From the NCBI GenBank assembly GCA_001600635.1, contig BCKL01000023.1, forward strand, positions 375,852 through 439,851: a stretch of 64,000 nt of DNA, read 5' to 3'. A model generated the notes under the pieces. It searched no databases, was not told the DNA's origin, and saw only the letters and a list, made by a program, of their open reading frames with translations. The translations under genes and the position numbers were made by a program. The stretch is from Leucosporidium creatinivorum (taxonomy: Eukaryota; Basidiomycota; Microbotryomycetes; Leucosporidiales; Leucosporidiaceae). Positions 44,064 to 56,854 of the stretch are shown here, in pieces; position 1 is the first letter of the stretch, and every line of letters begins with the position of its first letter.

Positions 44064-44899
44064 GCTGCTGGATAGCAGAGGCGAGCGAGCTGTAGGTGAA
44101 TTGAGCTACTGCTGCACCCTTTGCAGCGCTGACTGATTAATTGCGCGTCTGTCGGAGAGGCGAAGAGACGGACAAGGGCAACGAGGTGGAAGAGGGAGAG
44201 GAGCAAGCGCCTCCTCGGCGGTGGTCGAACCTCGCGTCGATTCGATTCAGAGATGGCTGAGTTCTGTAGCTCAGCAGAGTGCGGAGGTAAGCAGTAGTAC
44301 AAGCATCGAACAAGACGCAACACGCTCAGGACTCCCCCGGTAAGAGCAGCTGAGCCGAGCACGGGACAAAGGAGAAGGGGGCCCGTGCCGGCTCAGAGTT
44401 AGCGGTGAGCGTGATACTGAGAGCTGTAGAGGTGCAGGAAGGAGCCTTACATTTTAGAGTATTTGGACAGCCGTTCGGAGCTCAAGTCAGCTGAACAGGC
44501 TCAACGAAGCCATCGCCGAGCAGCGCAAGGGTCGGATGGCCGAAGTCGTCTGTCAGAAGGTGCAGAGGCTCGTTCTCAGATTAAAGAGCTGTTAATAAGC
44601 TTAGATATGCGACTCAGCTACTCAGCTACAAATTCGGCCTCCTCTCTCTGAGGACTTGGGCACGCGCTGAGTTGACGCGCCTCTCTGCTTCCCCCCGCTC
44701 ACTTTGCGATCGCTTTTGTCGACCCTTGATTTGCCCGCCCCTTTCGCCTTTGGTACAGCACAGAGGAAGTAGTATCGACCTACAGACTCGCTCAACCCCC
44801 GCCCTTCGCGTCTCCTCATCACACCCTCTCTTGGACCGCCCCGCCTCTCCCCTTCTTCTGTACCTCATCACCTCCCTCCTCTCCCCTCTCAGCCACACG
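44064..44899. promoter_or_regulatory. Divergent upstream region
   Basis: An 836-bp region between two divergent genes of unknown function. A TGTAGCTC motif lies near 44264. Around 44400-44640 the sequence is less GC-rich and has no convincing reading frame. I found no RNA gene or repeat in it. Confidence 0.5.
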
Positions 44900-45973
44900 A
44901 TGACCTCCCGTCTAGCACCTCCCTTTGCCTCTACTTCTACCAGCCTCAGCAGCTCCACTCGCCCTTCCTCCCCTTCATCACACTCTCACTCTCTCAAACG
45001 CACCGCATCGGCCATTTCACTCCCTTCCCCTCCCGACGAGCTCGCTGAATCATCCCTGCCGCTCGGACCTAGTTATCTGGATATTGGGTCGGATGCAGAC
45101 CTCGCTACAGATGAGGAGGAGGACGAGGAGGTGGATCAACTCGATTCGGACCAAGAGGACGCGCCAGCGCACGTCTCCTCCACCTCGAATCCCTTTGTCG
45201 TCCCCTCCGCTTCTACCTCTGCGCGCCAACAGCAGCAAGAGCAAGAGGAGGTCGCAGCCCGCCCGGACCACCCCCTCACCTCACCCACTCATCGCGCCAA
45301 GCGTTTGCGAAAGGGGAGGAGGGAGTTGGACCGCATCTCTCTCGGCGAGAGCGGCGGGGACAAGGGGAAGGGCAAGGGCAAGGGAGTGAGCAAGATGGGG
45401 AGAGGGTGGGATAGCCCGGATAACCCTTTTATTGAGAGGGAGGGGGAGGGGGAGAGGATTAGTAGGAGGGTTGGGGAGGCTAGGAAGAATAGGGCGGGCG
45501 AGGCGAGCGGAGGGGACGGCAAGGAGGAGATGGTCACTTATGTCTTGTGCGTTCTCTTCTCTTCGCCCTCTTCTACTAAACCACCGCATGCTGACCCGAG
45601 TACGATATGCTACAGCCGCGGCAAACGCATCCACTACGACCTCCCACTCTCCTCCCTCCTCGCCTCTGAAGATCCCTCCGACTCGCCCTTCCCGGACCCC
45701 TCTCCTCGACTCCTCTTCCCTCCAGCCGCACCAATCACACCACCCTCCGCTACCCCTTCTTCATCCTTCCTCGACGCTCTCCGAGCGACGACTCAAAAGA
45801 AGGGCTCCAACGCCGAGCAGGAGGGGGGAGGGAGGGGATTGCCCCCGACGCCGGTGACCGAGAAGAGGAAGGCGGGGAGGACAGAGGGAGCGAGCAAGGG
45901 AGAGGGAAGGTTCGGTCCTTATAAGAGGATGAAGGCGATGAAGGAGCCAGAGACGGGGGGGATGAGGAATTGA
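44900..45973 (+). CDS. Unknown protein with NPF and VFRGKR motifs
   Basis: Predicted 334-residue protein in two exons, 44900-45546 and 45616-45973. The start is the first ATG in the frame (MTSRLAPPFASTSTSL). Features in order: a Ser-rich N-terminus; an acidic stretch (DLATDEEEDEEVDQLDSDQE); a basic patch (HRAKRLRKGRRELDRISLGE); GRGWDSPDNPFIEREGEGER; then a short motif built across the intron, TYVFRGKRIHYDLPLSSLL; and a basic end (GRFGPYKRMKAMKEPE). The combination of NPF and TYVFRGKR on either side of a basic patch looks conserved and recalls an uncharacterised fungal family, but I cannot name it. Acidic and basic patches suggest a nuclear or nucleic-acid-linked protein. No enzyme motif was seen. 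Confidence 0.7.
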   Translation: MTSRLAPPFASTSTSLSSSTRPSSPSSHSHSLKRTASAISLPSPPDELAESSLPLGPSYLDIGSDADLATDEEEDEEVDQLDSDQEDAPAHVSSTSNPFVVPSASTSARQQQQEQEEVAARPDHPLTSPTHRAKRLRKGRRELDRISLGESGGDKGKGKGKGVSKMGRGWDSPDNPFIEREGEGERISRRVGEARKNRAGEASGGDGKEEMVTYVLCVLFSSPSSTKPPHADPSTICYSRGKRIHYDLPLSSLLASEDPSDSPFPDPSPRLLFPPAAPITPPSATPSSSFLDALRATTQKKGSNAEQEGGGRGLPPTPVTEKRKAGRTEGASKGEGRFGPYKRMKAMKEPETGGMRN

Positions 45974-46188
45974 GCTCGACGGTGGGCTCGGCGCTGGTCG
46001 TTGTTTCTTAGTTTTTGCAGTTCTGTAGCTCTCCCTCCTCTTTGGTTTACTTCTTCCCCTCTCTTGCTTGCTTGACTCTCTTTTGATATAGACGTGACTC
46101 TGTTTTTTTGGGTACCCCCTCCCTCGCTCTTCGGCTTAGTACTGCAACTCTCGGGACTACGTTCCCTCCCCTCCATCCTTGTCGAGAG

Positions 46189-47915
46189 CTACGCAACTAC
46201 CGCGCTCCTCCTGACCCTCACGCTCACGCCCTTCTCGACTCGCGACCATTCCACCCTCTCCTCCCTCTCCCTCTCGGCGCTCGAGCTGAGAGGCCAATGA
46301 ACGTACCGTCCCCCCGGTTGGAGGACATGAACACCCTGCAGTCCTTGAGCGTTGGCGTAGACGCGGTGAGGGAGGGGGGTGTGCCTATAGGCTGGCCTGT
46401 GGGAGGGAAGGGGGAGGGGTCAGCGATGGAGCCGAGAGGGGAGGAAAGGAGGGGAACTTCAACGGACCAGACGTCGAGGATTAGGGTCGAGAGGTAGGCG
46501 TCGCCCCTGTCAACAGCTTGGATTAGCGTGTGTGATGCGAGCGAGGGAGAGAGAGAGAGACCTACATGAAGCAAGCAGCCCACTCCAGCACTGCGGAGGC
46601 AGCTTGCAAGTCCAACCATCGCCGAGGCCAGTTCATCAGCTCTCATCCTCCTTTCCCCCTGCCTCTCCAAACTCACTAGTGACCCTCCAACACTCCCCAC
46701 CCTTCGTCGCATCCCCATCGCAGACGTAGTACATGATCCAGAACCCCCCGCCGCAGAGGACTGCGATGGAGAGGAAGATCCACTTAAGGTAGGTCGCTTC
46801 GAGGAGGTCTTTGCGGTCCGGGCTGGTCAGATCCGCGGCGAGTTGGAGAGGGAGCGAGGAAGGGGAAAGATGAGGGGGGGGCCGAGGGACGAAAAGCCGA
46901 GAGGGTTAGCGAACGTTCGGCTGGTGTGTAAGCGACCAAGCAGGACCGGGAAGAGAGGGAGAGGCAAGGAAGTCATGTAGCTTACTGCTCGTGCATGAGG
47001 TGCTCGACTTCGACGGTCTGCAGCGTCCCAGAAACGGCCACGGCGATGATGAAAGAGGACATGAAGACGTTGTGTAGCTTGGGATGGTCGAAAGCGTCGT
47101 AGATGCTGTGCCAGAATAACGTGTGAGCTTATCATGACGCCTACGCTCGTAAGCGGCGGCTCCGAACGCCCTCTTCGAACCTTCCGCTAAATTCCAACCA
47201 TCGCCGAGCTCGAGCTCCCTCCAAGAACTCACCTCAGCAACACCAACGCCGCCCCACCCAGTGCACCCACCAGCACATCCACCACCCCCACCCCAATCCA
47301 CAACCATCTCTCCTCCCTCGCCTCGCACAACACCCTCCTCGCTCTCAACCACCTCTCAGCCACCAAACTGGCTACATAGGAAACCGCTGTGATCGAGCAG
47401 CCCCAGCGGAAGAATTTCTTGTGCACGGCACCGACGTCCGAGATGTAGGGCATGCCCCCGAGGTACCATTTGTAGAGGCGGAGGTGGTCCAGGTGGATCC
47501 AGGAGAAGAGGAGGAGGAGGAGGGTGAAGAGCTGGCCAGGGGAACGCCGAGATGGGCGAGGGCGGGCGAAATAAGGGTGGTAGAGGCAATGGGAGGTCAG
47601 CTGTAGCTCTTTTGGGCTACTTTGATTTCCTGCAGCCTTTCTGCTTCCCAGCAGCGTCTTCTCCCTCCCTGCTCGGCGTCCTTCGAACCTGCCTCTCCAA
47701 CAAAAACTCACCCAAGCGATAGTAGCAACAACAAGCAACAGCCTAATCCCCATCATCTTCCATCTCTCCGTCTCGCTCTGCACCTCCGGACTAGGACGCG
47801 CATGAGGAGGCAGCAGCGCGAGCCTTGGGTCTTGGAAAGCGGCGCAGCGAGGTTGGCGGGCTTGCTCCTCGTCCGAGGAGAGGTCAGAGTCGGAGAGGTG
47901 GTTGTAGGGCTGCAT
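46189..47915 (-). CDS. Frag1/DRAM/Sfk1-family membrane protein
   Basis: Predicted 346-residue protein with about six membrane segments, in seven exons: 47712-47915, 47233-47531, 46986-47105, 46677-46822, 46566-46590 (25 nt), 46468-46506 (39 nt), 46189-46396. The cytosolic N-terminus is followed by MMGIRLLLVVATIAWLFTLL. The family signature GGMPYISDVGAVHKKFFRWG leads into the second segment. Later segments are WLWIGVGVVDVLVGALGG, KLHNVFMSSFIIAVAVSG, TYLKWIFLSIAVLCGGGFW and MLEWAACFMGDAYLSTLILD. Members include yeast Sfk1 (plasma-membrane phosphoinositide/lipid asymmetry) and animal DRAM (autophagy). The two small exons are needed to build the last segment. The last exon and stop are less certain: retaining the final intron gives a different tail. 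The frame is also open upstream of 47915, back to an ATG at 48231 inside the neighbouring gene's last codons. Confidence 0.82.
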
Positions 47916-48222
47916 TGATGGCGAGCAGAGATGAGGGAGGAGGGCAAGACGCAAAGGGGGACAGGAAAGAGGGGCCCAAGCGCCGAGGAGCTCGAGAGAC
48001 GCTGTGGAATACTGCGGTTTGTCAGAAGAGGATAATGAGCGAAAGAAGTCCTGGTCGATAGGAGATTGTGAAGAGATGCGGAACGTCTCCAGTAGAGCAA
48101 GCAGGCGCTCGCCGCTCGTCGACGAGCTTCGACTCTTCACCGAGAAAGCGGGCCCAAGCTGTTCTTCCACTGCTATCACCGCTACTGAACTCTGAAATCT
48201 CTCTCCGACAGGTCCACAATCA
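47916..48222. other. Tandem intergenic region
   Basis: A 307-bp stretch between the stop of the HSPA12-like gene and the ATG of the Frag1/DRAM gene, both on the minus strand. One minus-strand frame continuous with the downstream gene stays open across it, but without homology I can recognise. Confidence 0.45.
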
Positions 48223-50871
48223 CTACGCATGCTCAGCGACGATATCGGCGGGTAAGCGGCGACGAGTCTGGGCACCCTCGGCGCGGTCGGTCGAGTCGAC
48301 GAGGACGACGGTAGCGGGTCCCTCGCGGTGGATGCCCTGGTCGAGCCAACAGAAGCAGTATGTCAGCTTCTCAGGTATAGAAGCCCAGCCCGAGAGGCGA
48401 GACTCAGAGCTCACCCTCTCGGTCCAAGTCAACCTCGCCTTCAAGCTCGTCTGCGCGACGAAGACACGAAGGTTGAAGTTGACATGGTAGTAGGCCTGAC
48501 CGGCGGCGACGTCCTGTGTAGTAGCTTCGATTCCTCGACTGCCGCTCTTGTAGGGGGTGAGAGACGAGTGCAGCTGCGAGAGGTCGGCTTCGACCTCGAA
48601 GCGGGATTGGAAGTCGGGGAGGAGACCGCCTGAGCGAGCGAGACAGTCAGTCAAGCTCGGCCGAAGCTGATAGAGGTTAGAACACACACCCTCCTTGGTC
48701 TCGCACCACGGTGGCTGCTCGTCGCCGTAGTAGACGTAGAGGGGAGCGCGGAAAGTTGAGAGCCAGTCGAGGTTCGGCGTTTGGAACATGAAGTTCTGCT
48801 CGAACGAGGCGTTGGACTTGAGGACGGTGTTCTGTGACAGTGCAGAGACGTTAGCGAGCCGAATGAAGGAGCAGATGAGCTGCTCGAGCGCACCTTCTGA
48901 ACGATGGGCAGCCAGCCTCCGGGGACACAAGTCGCTCCGTCGGCCCAGCTGAGCTTGGGACGGCCTTCGTGAGCGCTGTCGGAGCTGCTGTAGCGCACTT
49001 CGACGTTGCTTCCATAGGTGACGCGGACGACGCGCGAGTTGATGACGGAGGAGATGAACCAGCGGACGGCTCCCTCGGCGACGGCCTTCTTGCTGTTGCA
49101 ATGTACGCAGAAGAGTGAGCTACCTCTATAGCGATATTGAAGCGACACAGGGCCCACCTCTGGTCATCGCTCGTCACCACTTGGAAGCCCGAAGGCTCGA
49201 GGAAGGAGCGAAGACGAGCTCGAAGGAAGGGGCTGTCGCCGAATCCCTGTCGAGGCGAGCAGATAAGTCAATCCGCCTGGTCTGGAGAAGTAGCGAGAGC
49301 TAGACGTACTCCAGTGATGATGATGTGCTATTGAGAGTCAGAGAGGTGAGATCTTGAGCCATGGCAAGCGAAAGGAGCGCACTCACCGAAGCCTTCTCGG
49401 ATACCATACGAAGCTGCTGCTGGATGGCGGCGAGGATCTCGTTGGTACAAGTTGCGAAGGTAGACTCGACCTCAGCACTATGGGAGAAGAGACGTCAGCT
49501 CACCGGTCAGAGAGAAGACGGCCGCCCGGCGCTCACCTCGACAGGCTCAATCTGCCCATGCTCACGCCATGAGGGCGGTCCGTGTCGGCCGACTCGCCAA
49601 ACTTGACGTACGACACCTCCCCCGCGCCGACGAACTTCCTCTTGGTCTTCTCTTCGAAGAGCGAGACGATGCGGTCGATCCTCTCGGCGGAGGCAAAGCG
49701 AGAGCCGTCGAGCTTGGCCTTGATGAGGGTCTCAGCAGCTCGGTCGACAAAGACGCCTCCAGCTTGGACAGCTGTTGTGTTTCGAGAAAGATCAGCGACG
49801 GACGATGGAACGAGAAAGAGGTAGCAGCTCACAATCAGACAGCTTGACCTCCTTGAGCTGGACGGTCGGCGAGATCTGCTCGCAGCGATCTGTGGAAGGG
49901 GGAGCGAGGTCAGCTGGGAGTACGATAAAGCGATGCCTGAACGCACACATGCAGACGTCGACGGTAGATCCCCCAAGGTCGGCGACGGTGAAGAGCGCGC
50001 CCGGCTGCTCGGCGAAAGCAAAGGTCAGCCTCGGCGATGTGTGTCTGCCTCCCATCCAACGACTCACCTGAAGCCACTCACGGACCTCGTCTCCCTTCAG
50101 GGCGAAGTGCACGCTAGCCTCAGCTTCCCTCACAAACTCGATCCTCTCCTCAACTCCATCGCCGAGCGCCTCGGTCTCGATCAACGCCTCCTTCATGACC
50201 TGCTGCTGCACCTCGTCCCATCCATCGGGGATAGCGAGAGCAATCTGAGCGTCGTGGATGAGCCTAGCCCACAACTCCTCTCCCCCGAGGGTGTTCACGG
50301 CAAACCACTCCCTCGCGTGCTCGGCGAGATAGCCGAGGAAGGAGACGTAGACGGTCTTGACGTCGACATGAGGAGGGAGAGGGGGGACCTCAAAGTCGGG
50401 TACGATGGCGGTGGGAGTCGACTGCTGTCCCGAGCTGTTGAGGTTGAGCCCACCGAGCGAGGAGGCGAGAGTCGCCGTCGAGTCGAATTGCATCTGACGA
50501 GGGTGCAGGTGCAGTTTGAACCACTTGGCGAGGTGTAGCCCTTCCCTAGCCGTTCTAGCCTTCATCCCGGGCGTCCAGCACTCGGCTCCGAAGGCTACAG
50601 GCGTGCTGGACGAGTTGAAGAGGACGAGCGAGGGGAGCTTGGACTCGGTGGGAGAAGCGGGCCACGAGGTGACGGTGCGGATGCTGGGGATCGCTCCAAG
50701 CTGAAGGTGACTGAGCGCGACACCCGCTGTAGGTGAGCGAGGGTGAGCTACAGCTGCTGGCTGAGCAGGCGGCGAGGTTTGAAAATGCGACTCACACGAG
50801 GTGGTGCCGACGTCGATGCCAATGATGAGCCTCTCTGCACCCGAGTAGGGCTGCGTGATTGAACTGAGCAT
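48223..50871 (-). CDS. HSPA12-like Hsp70-family ATPase
   Basis: Predicted 650-residue protein related to the divergent HSPA12 branch of Hsp70, which keeps the actin-like ATPase fold but lacks the normal peptide-binding domain. Twelve exons: 50796-50871, 50068-50726, 49947-50004, 49833-49889, 49537-49771, 49387-49477, 49310-49327, 49158-49246, 48894-49092, 48690-48831, 48415-48629, 48223-48336. The seventh is only 18 nt (HIIITG) and supplies the adenosine-motif strand with the following GGFGDSPFLRARL. Phosphate motif 1 is IIGIDVGTTSSGVALS and phosphate motif 2 is FTVADLGGSTVDVCMY. Then come VQAGGVFVDRAAETLI and SKKAVAEGAVRWFISSVINS. Families of such proteins are expanded in basidiomycetes. The function is unknown; a chaperone-like or sensing role is only inferred. 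Confidence 0.88.
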
Positions 50872-51056
50872 ATTGCTGGTCGATCGAGAGCGAGACGAGC
50901 GACGAGCAAGATGAAGTAGGAGGAAGAAGGGCGGCCCGAGATTCGAAGCTCGACTTGAGCTCTCGGCGCTCGGACGGCAAAGCACTACAAGGTCGAGAAG
51001 CGCTAGTGTTATAACTTCAACAAGAGACTGCAACTAAACGGATTCCCTTCTTTCCT

Positions 51057-52999
<1,943 letters not shown>

Positions 53000-53374
53000 C
53001 TCTAGGTCGTGTAGCAGAGGAAGGTGGTGAAGGAGGAAGAGCTTGCTCGTCGCTCCTCTCCCAAGATTCTTTCCGCGTCGGCTCACCCTTTGACTCGGTC
53101 TGTAGCATCTTCAGAAAGTCCAGAACGATAACACAGCAGTGTAGCTATTTGCTGGACTCGTCTCTGCTTCGCCGTATTGCGATGGCGCCTTGTTAGGAGC
53201 CTGCTCGGCGCTGGCTCCGAGGCCTGCGAAGGGCGATTTGCTAGATCATCAAAGTTTCGCAAAACCTCGGGATCTGCGCATAGATATCCTACAACACCCT
53301 CACTTGACCTCCCTTTCCTCCCACCCCCCCTTCTAGACTCCGACGGCCTTCGCCCAGCTCGACTCGGAGCAAGC
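53000..53374. other. Tandem intergenic region
   Basis: A 375-bp stretch upstream of alanine aminotransferase and downstream of the dehydrogenase gene. No gene or repeat was recognised. Confidence 0.5.
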
Positions 53375-54975
53375 TCATGACAGCTGGTGGTCGACCAAGA
53401 TCTTGACGTGGTGCTGCTCCTCAACGAGGGCGTGCAGACCCTTGGCGACAATGTCCTTGAGTGCGATACGGCTGGTGATGAGGTCGTCCACCTTGATGAG
53501 CCCGTCGGCGAGGGCAGCGACCACCTCCTTCATGTCTTGACCGAGGAAGCAGCAGGACCCTGTGACGACCTTCTCGCCAAAGAGGATGTTCTGCGGTGGT
53601 GGGTAGAGTCGAAAGAATAAGGAAGAGGTCAGCTGAGCCAAGGTACTGTGGGATAAGCTCAACGACTCACGGAGAAGTCCAGCGCCGCCCTCTTGTCCGT
53701 GTCCCAAAGCGCGACCATGACAATCCTTGCCTTGGCCCTCGTCGCCCCACAAGCCGCATCGAACGTCCTCTGATTCCCAGCACAATCGATAGCCACGTCC
53801 ACGCCGCCCTTCGTTGCCTCCCGAACGGCCTTGACGATGTCGGTCTCGAGAGGGTTGAGGACTAGGTCGGCTCCGCAGGCGGTGGCGATGGCTCCTCGGG
53901 TGGCTGTGGGCTCGGAGACGACGACGAAGGAGGCGCCTTTGGCTTTGAGGACACTGTTGGAGCGGAGAGGAGCGTTAGTGGTGGTCTGCAGTGAGCGCCG
54001 AGCGGATCAAACGGGCTGACCGAGTGACGAGAGCGCCGATGGGACCAGCTCCGATGACTAGTGCAGTCTCTCCAGGCTTGATGTTACTGCAGCTAACAGC
54101 GTGCCATGCTACCGACAAGGGCTCAGCGAGAGCGGCGACGTCGACTGTCGGCGGAAGGGATGCGGAGAAGAGTCAGCCCCCGAGCTCGATGAGGACCACC
54201 TCGCCAACTTATAGAGAGAGCACAGAGCAGCTCACGTCCAACGTGATCCGGCACGACGTGCAAGTTGGCTTGAGGGACGTTGGTGTAGGGCGCCAGTCCT
54301 CCGGGTCGGTTGTAGCCCACGAAGCCGATGCCCTTCTCACACAGTGGTCGATTGCCTTCGAGGCAAGGTCGGCACTCCAAGCATGAGATGACGGGTTCGC
54401 TTTTGATGTAATGGGAGGTCAGCTCTAGACATCTCGGAGGAGACGGCGCCGCCGAGCGAGGAGGGAGAGAGCCGCCGAGAGAGATACTACTCACATGCAG
54501 ACCTTGAAACCGACCTTCAAGCGCTCACTGTCGACACCTTCTCCCAACTCCTCGATGATACCGCTGAACTCATGGCCGAGAGTCATGGGGAGAGCTTGTC
54601 CTGTGAGGCCGTGAGGAGCGCAGGTGCAGGTGAAGGGTCCGGTGGCGTACTGCGGAGCACCGGGAGGTCAGTCTCGATACTTGGAGGTAGCTTGAGTCTG
54701 CTCGAGCTCTCCGACGAGCTACAGCGCCCGGCGAGAAGAGCGAAGTGGGGGACAGAGCGTAACGCACCTCGTGTAGGTCACTATAGGGTCACAAAGCGTG
54801 CCATTCAGCATGTCGAGCACTACGAGCAGCCCTGCTGCACTCACCTGCCACAGATACCAGCGAAAGCGACCTTTACGCGCACTTCTCCAGCAGCGAGAGC
54901 CGGGAGCTCGACTTCCTCGACTCGTAGATCCTTGGCTGCATGGAAGCGGGCGGCTTGCACAGTTGTGGGTGCCAT
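53375..54975 (-). CDS. Zinc alcohol dehydrogenase, butanediol/sorbitol type
   Basis: Predicted 361-residue medium-chain dehydrogenase in seven exons: 54845-54975, 54768-54780 (13 nt), 54495-54649, 54236-54399, 54021-54144, 53671-53953, 53375-53590. The tiny second exon supplies the residues right after the catalytic cysteine (GICGSDLHEY), so it cannot be skipped without loss of function. Other motifs: TLGHEFSGIIEELGEG for the second zinc ligand pair, the structural-zinc loop CLECRPCLEGNRPLC, LAEPLSVAWHAV and the NAD-binding ALVIGAGPIGALV. The pattern is closest to the 2,3-butanediol dehydrogenase (yeast Bdh1) group, but sorbitol or L-threonine dehydrogenase is possible; the substrate cannot be fixed from sequence. 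No targeting signal was seen, so probably cytosolic. Confidence 0.88.
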
Positions 54976-55242
54976 TCGTGAGATATTGGAGCTGCTTCGA
55001 GATAGCGAGAGCGAGACGAGGAGAGATGGAGGAGGCAGAGCTGCTTCACGCCGCGAGACTTTGGAGGCAGGCGCCGGAGCGTGAGCTTCCGCGATGTGGG
55101 TTGGAGGTCGTTCGGCGATAGCTGATGGGCCGCTTGGGCAGCGACAGGCTGGCAAAGGCGAACGTTCGGTTTCTCGAGCTAGTTTACCGGTCATCTGTAA
55201 TGTTAGCAGCTCGCCTCGGCGCCTCCTTCGGCGTCCGTCTTC

Positions 55243-55898
55243 GCCTCTCCATCGCTGCTGCCTGTACTCTTGCGGTTCTCCAGATTATCTCGAAAACCCC
55301 AAGAAGTACATCCCGGGAGCGAAGATGGCCTGTACGTTTCAGGGTCCCTCGTTTTTCTCACGGACTTGGGCGGCTGACCTTGTCCCTCCTTCTCTCCCTG
55401 TTCCCTCTCCGTCGCATCTGCCACCATCCTTCCCGCTCGCCAACCGCTCGAAATCATTTCAACTCGTCGTCTTCCATCTCAATAGTCGCCGGGTACGTCG
55501 CATTCGGATTCTGGTGGATAGCTGGAGAGGCAGATAGCGGGAGAGCGCTCGGCGCCGAGGGGAAATCTAGAGGGTGGACTAAAAGCTGACCCCGCGATGT
55601 CTAACAGTCTCAAGAAGGACAAGGATCGCTCGAACCTTATTACCTGGATGAAGGAGTAAATATCACTTGGATGCTCCTCAAGACCTTAGGCTCGATGCTG
55701 ACCCTCCCTTCGTTGCTCGCAGGGCCTGCGCTTAAAGCGTCGGCTGCTTCGGAAAAGGCGCACACCTAGCGTCCTATACCTCCATTACACGCGGCATCAC
55801 CCCCCGCCCCCGCTCCGTCTGTAATATCCTGCAACCCATCCCTCACCAGACACTCTTTCGGTCCTCCGGGCGTCCCCATCCTTGCGAGCGGAGCTTGG
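55243..55898 (+). repeat. Left arm of the CYC1 inverted repeat
   Basis: About 656 bp that matches the reverse complement of 56855-57510. Coordinates of matching bases sum to 112753 across the arm, so there is no net gap. By eye I found one mismatch in the core (55319 G against the complement of 57434), with divergence only at the outer edges. Weaker similarity continues to about 55220. It carries copies of the last three CYC1 exons and the 3' flank. Confidence 0.93.
55284..55659 (+). pseudogene. Truncated inverted copy of cytochrome c exons 7-9
   Basis: Plus-strand copy of the last three exons of the cytochrome c gene at 57094-58324: 55284-55331 (YLENPKKYIPGAKMA), 55486-55492 (the 7-nt exon) and 55608-55659 (LKKDKDRSNLITWMKE and stop). 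Splice sites and reading frame are intact and identical to the functional gene except for one base, which changes Thr to Ala before KMA. Exons 1-6, with the haem-binding CAQCH, are absent, and no promoter or ATG supplies them, so it cannot make cytochrome c. It is a fragment from a recent local inverted duplication rather than a processed copy, because the introns are present. Confidence 0.9.
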
Positions 55899-56854
55899 GC
55901 AGCTGAGATGGATTGGCCATGCGCGGGGGATAATGGAGAGTGGACCCAAATTGGCGGGCTAGCTGCGAGCACCCACGGCTTGGTCGGGCGCCGAGCCTGA
56001 AACCGACTCGTGCAGAGGCAGAGGGGTTCTGAGGCGAGGCTGCACCTTCGTGGGGGCACTGCTGACATGGTGCTACGTAAATGCGCTACACCTGCGATTC
56101 CGAGGCTGTTACAAAGGCGAGACGTGCGATTCCAGCTCAAGGAAGGCGGCTCTCATCAACGCCGAGAACGAGCGCCAAAAGGCCATTCTGCGCGAAGGTC
56201 TTCTTGTTGTGGGGTGTGCGAGGGCGTGTAGCACTTCTGTCGCAGCTGGTTACGTTCTTGCCGCCTTCTGTAACGCAAGGAGCTGTCTGCTCCCCCTCCC
56301 AACGCTCCCGCTGCGCGCCTTGCCGCTGTTCGCCTCCGCCTCTCTCTCGCTGCTCGCCTGGACTCGGTTTCGAGTTATTTTGAGAGTGCAAAGAAATACA
56401 TCCCAGGGACCAAAACGGCCTGTAAGGTATGGCCTCACCGTTGCAGCTTTCAGACTTGGGTCGTTGACGTTGCCCCCCTTCCTCGTTTCTGCCTCTCCCT
56501 CTCCGTCGCATCTGCCGACGCTTTCCACGTTCGCCTACTCCTCGGACCCGCTGCATTCTGTCACCCAATAGACTCGTAATCGCAAAGTGCAGTCCTCGAT
56601 CTTGTGGTGAGACGTAGACTCGGAGCATTCGGCTTGGGCTCGGCGATGAGCAAAAGTTGCTGCTCTCGGCTCAATCGCTTCCTCAAGCACTCCACTAGTC
56701 TGCAAACGACGCGGGCACTGCCCTTGTCTTGACGCAGCGAGTAGCATGGCGCGGGGAACCGGGCCACACAATCAAGCTCGCGCTCGTCCGCTGTAGACGA
56801 CCGTCCCACCCGCCCTCGATCCATGTTCACGCATCGCTGAATCCTCTCCTCCAC
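55899..56854. other. Spacer between the inverted-repeat arms
   Basis: About 956 bp between the arms. It contains a decayed third copy of the CYC1 3' region (about 56330-56545). The rest (55900-56330 and 56545-56850) has no recognisable gene. Some of it may be older, unrecognisable duplication of CYC1 exons, but I could not align it convincingly. Confidence 0.6.
56330..56545 (+). pseudogene. Decayed third copy of the cytochrome c 3' region
   Basis: Plus-strand sequence still alignable by eye to the CYC1 exon-7 region and following intron. It shows the CGCCTCT...CGCTGCT run before the exon, then a stretch coding KKYIPGTKTAC in place of KKYIPGTKMA, then GACTTGGG and CTCTCCGTCGCATCTGCC in the right order and spacing. 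Many substitutions have accumulated, so it is much older than the near-perfect arm. The acceptor and flanks look eroded. It has the same orientation as the left arm and opposite to the functional gene. Confidence 0.7.
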
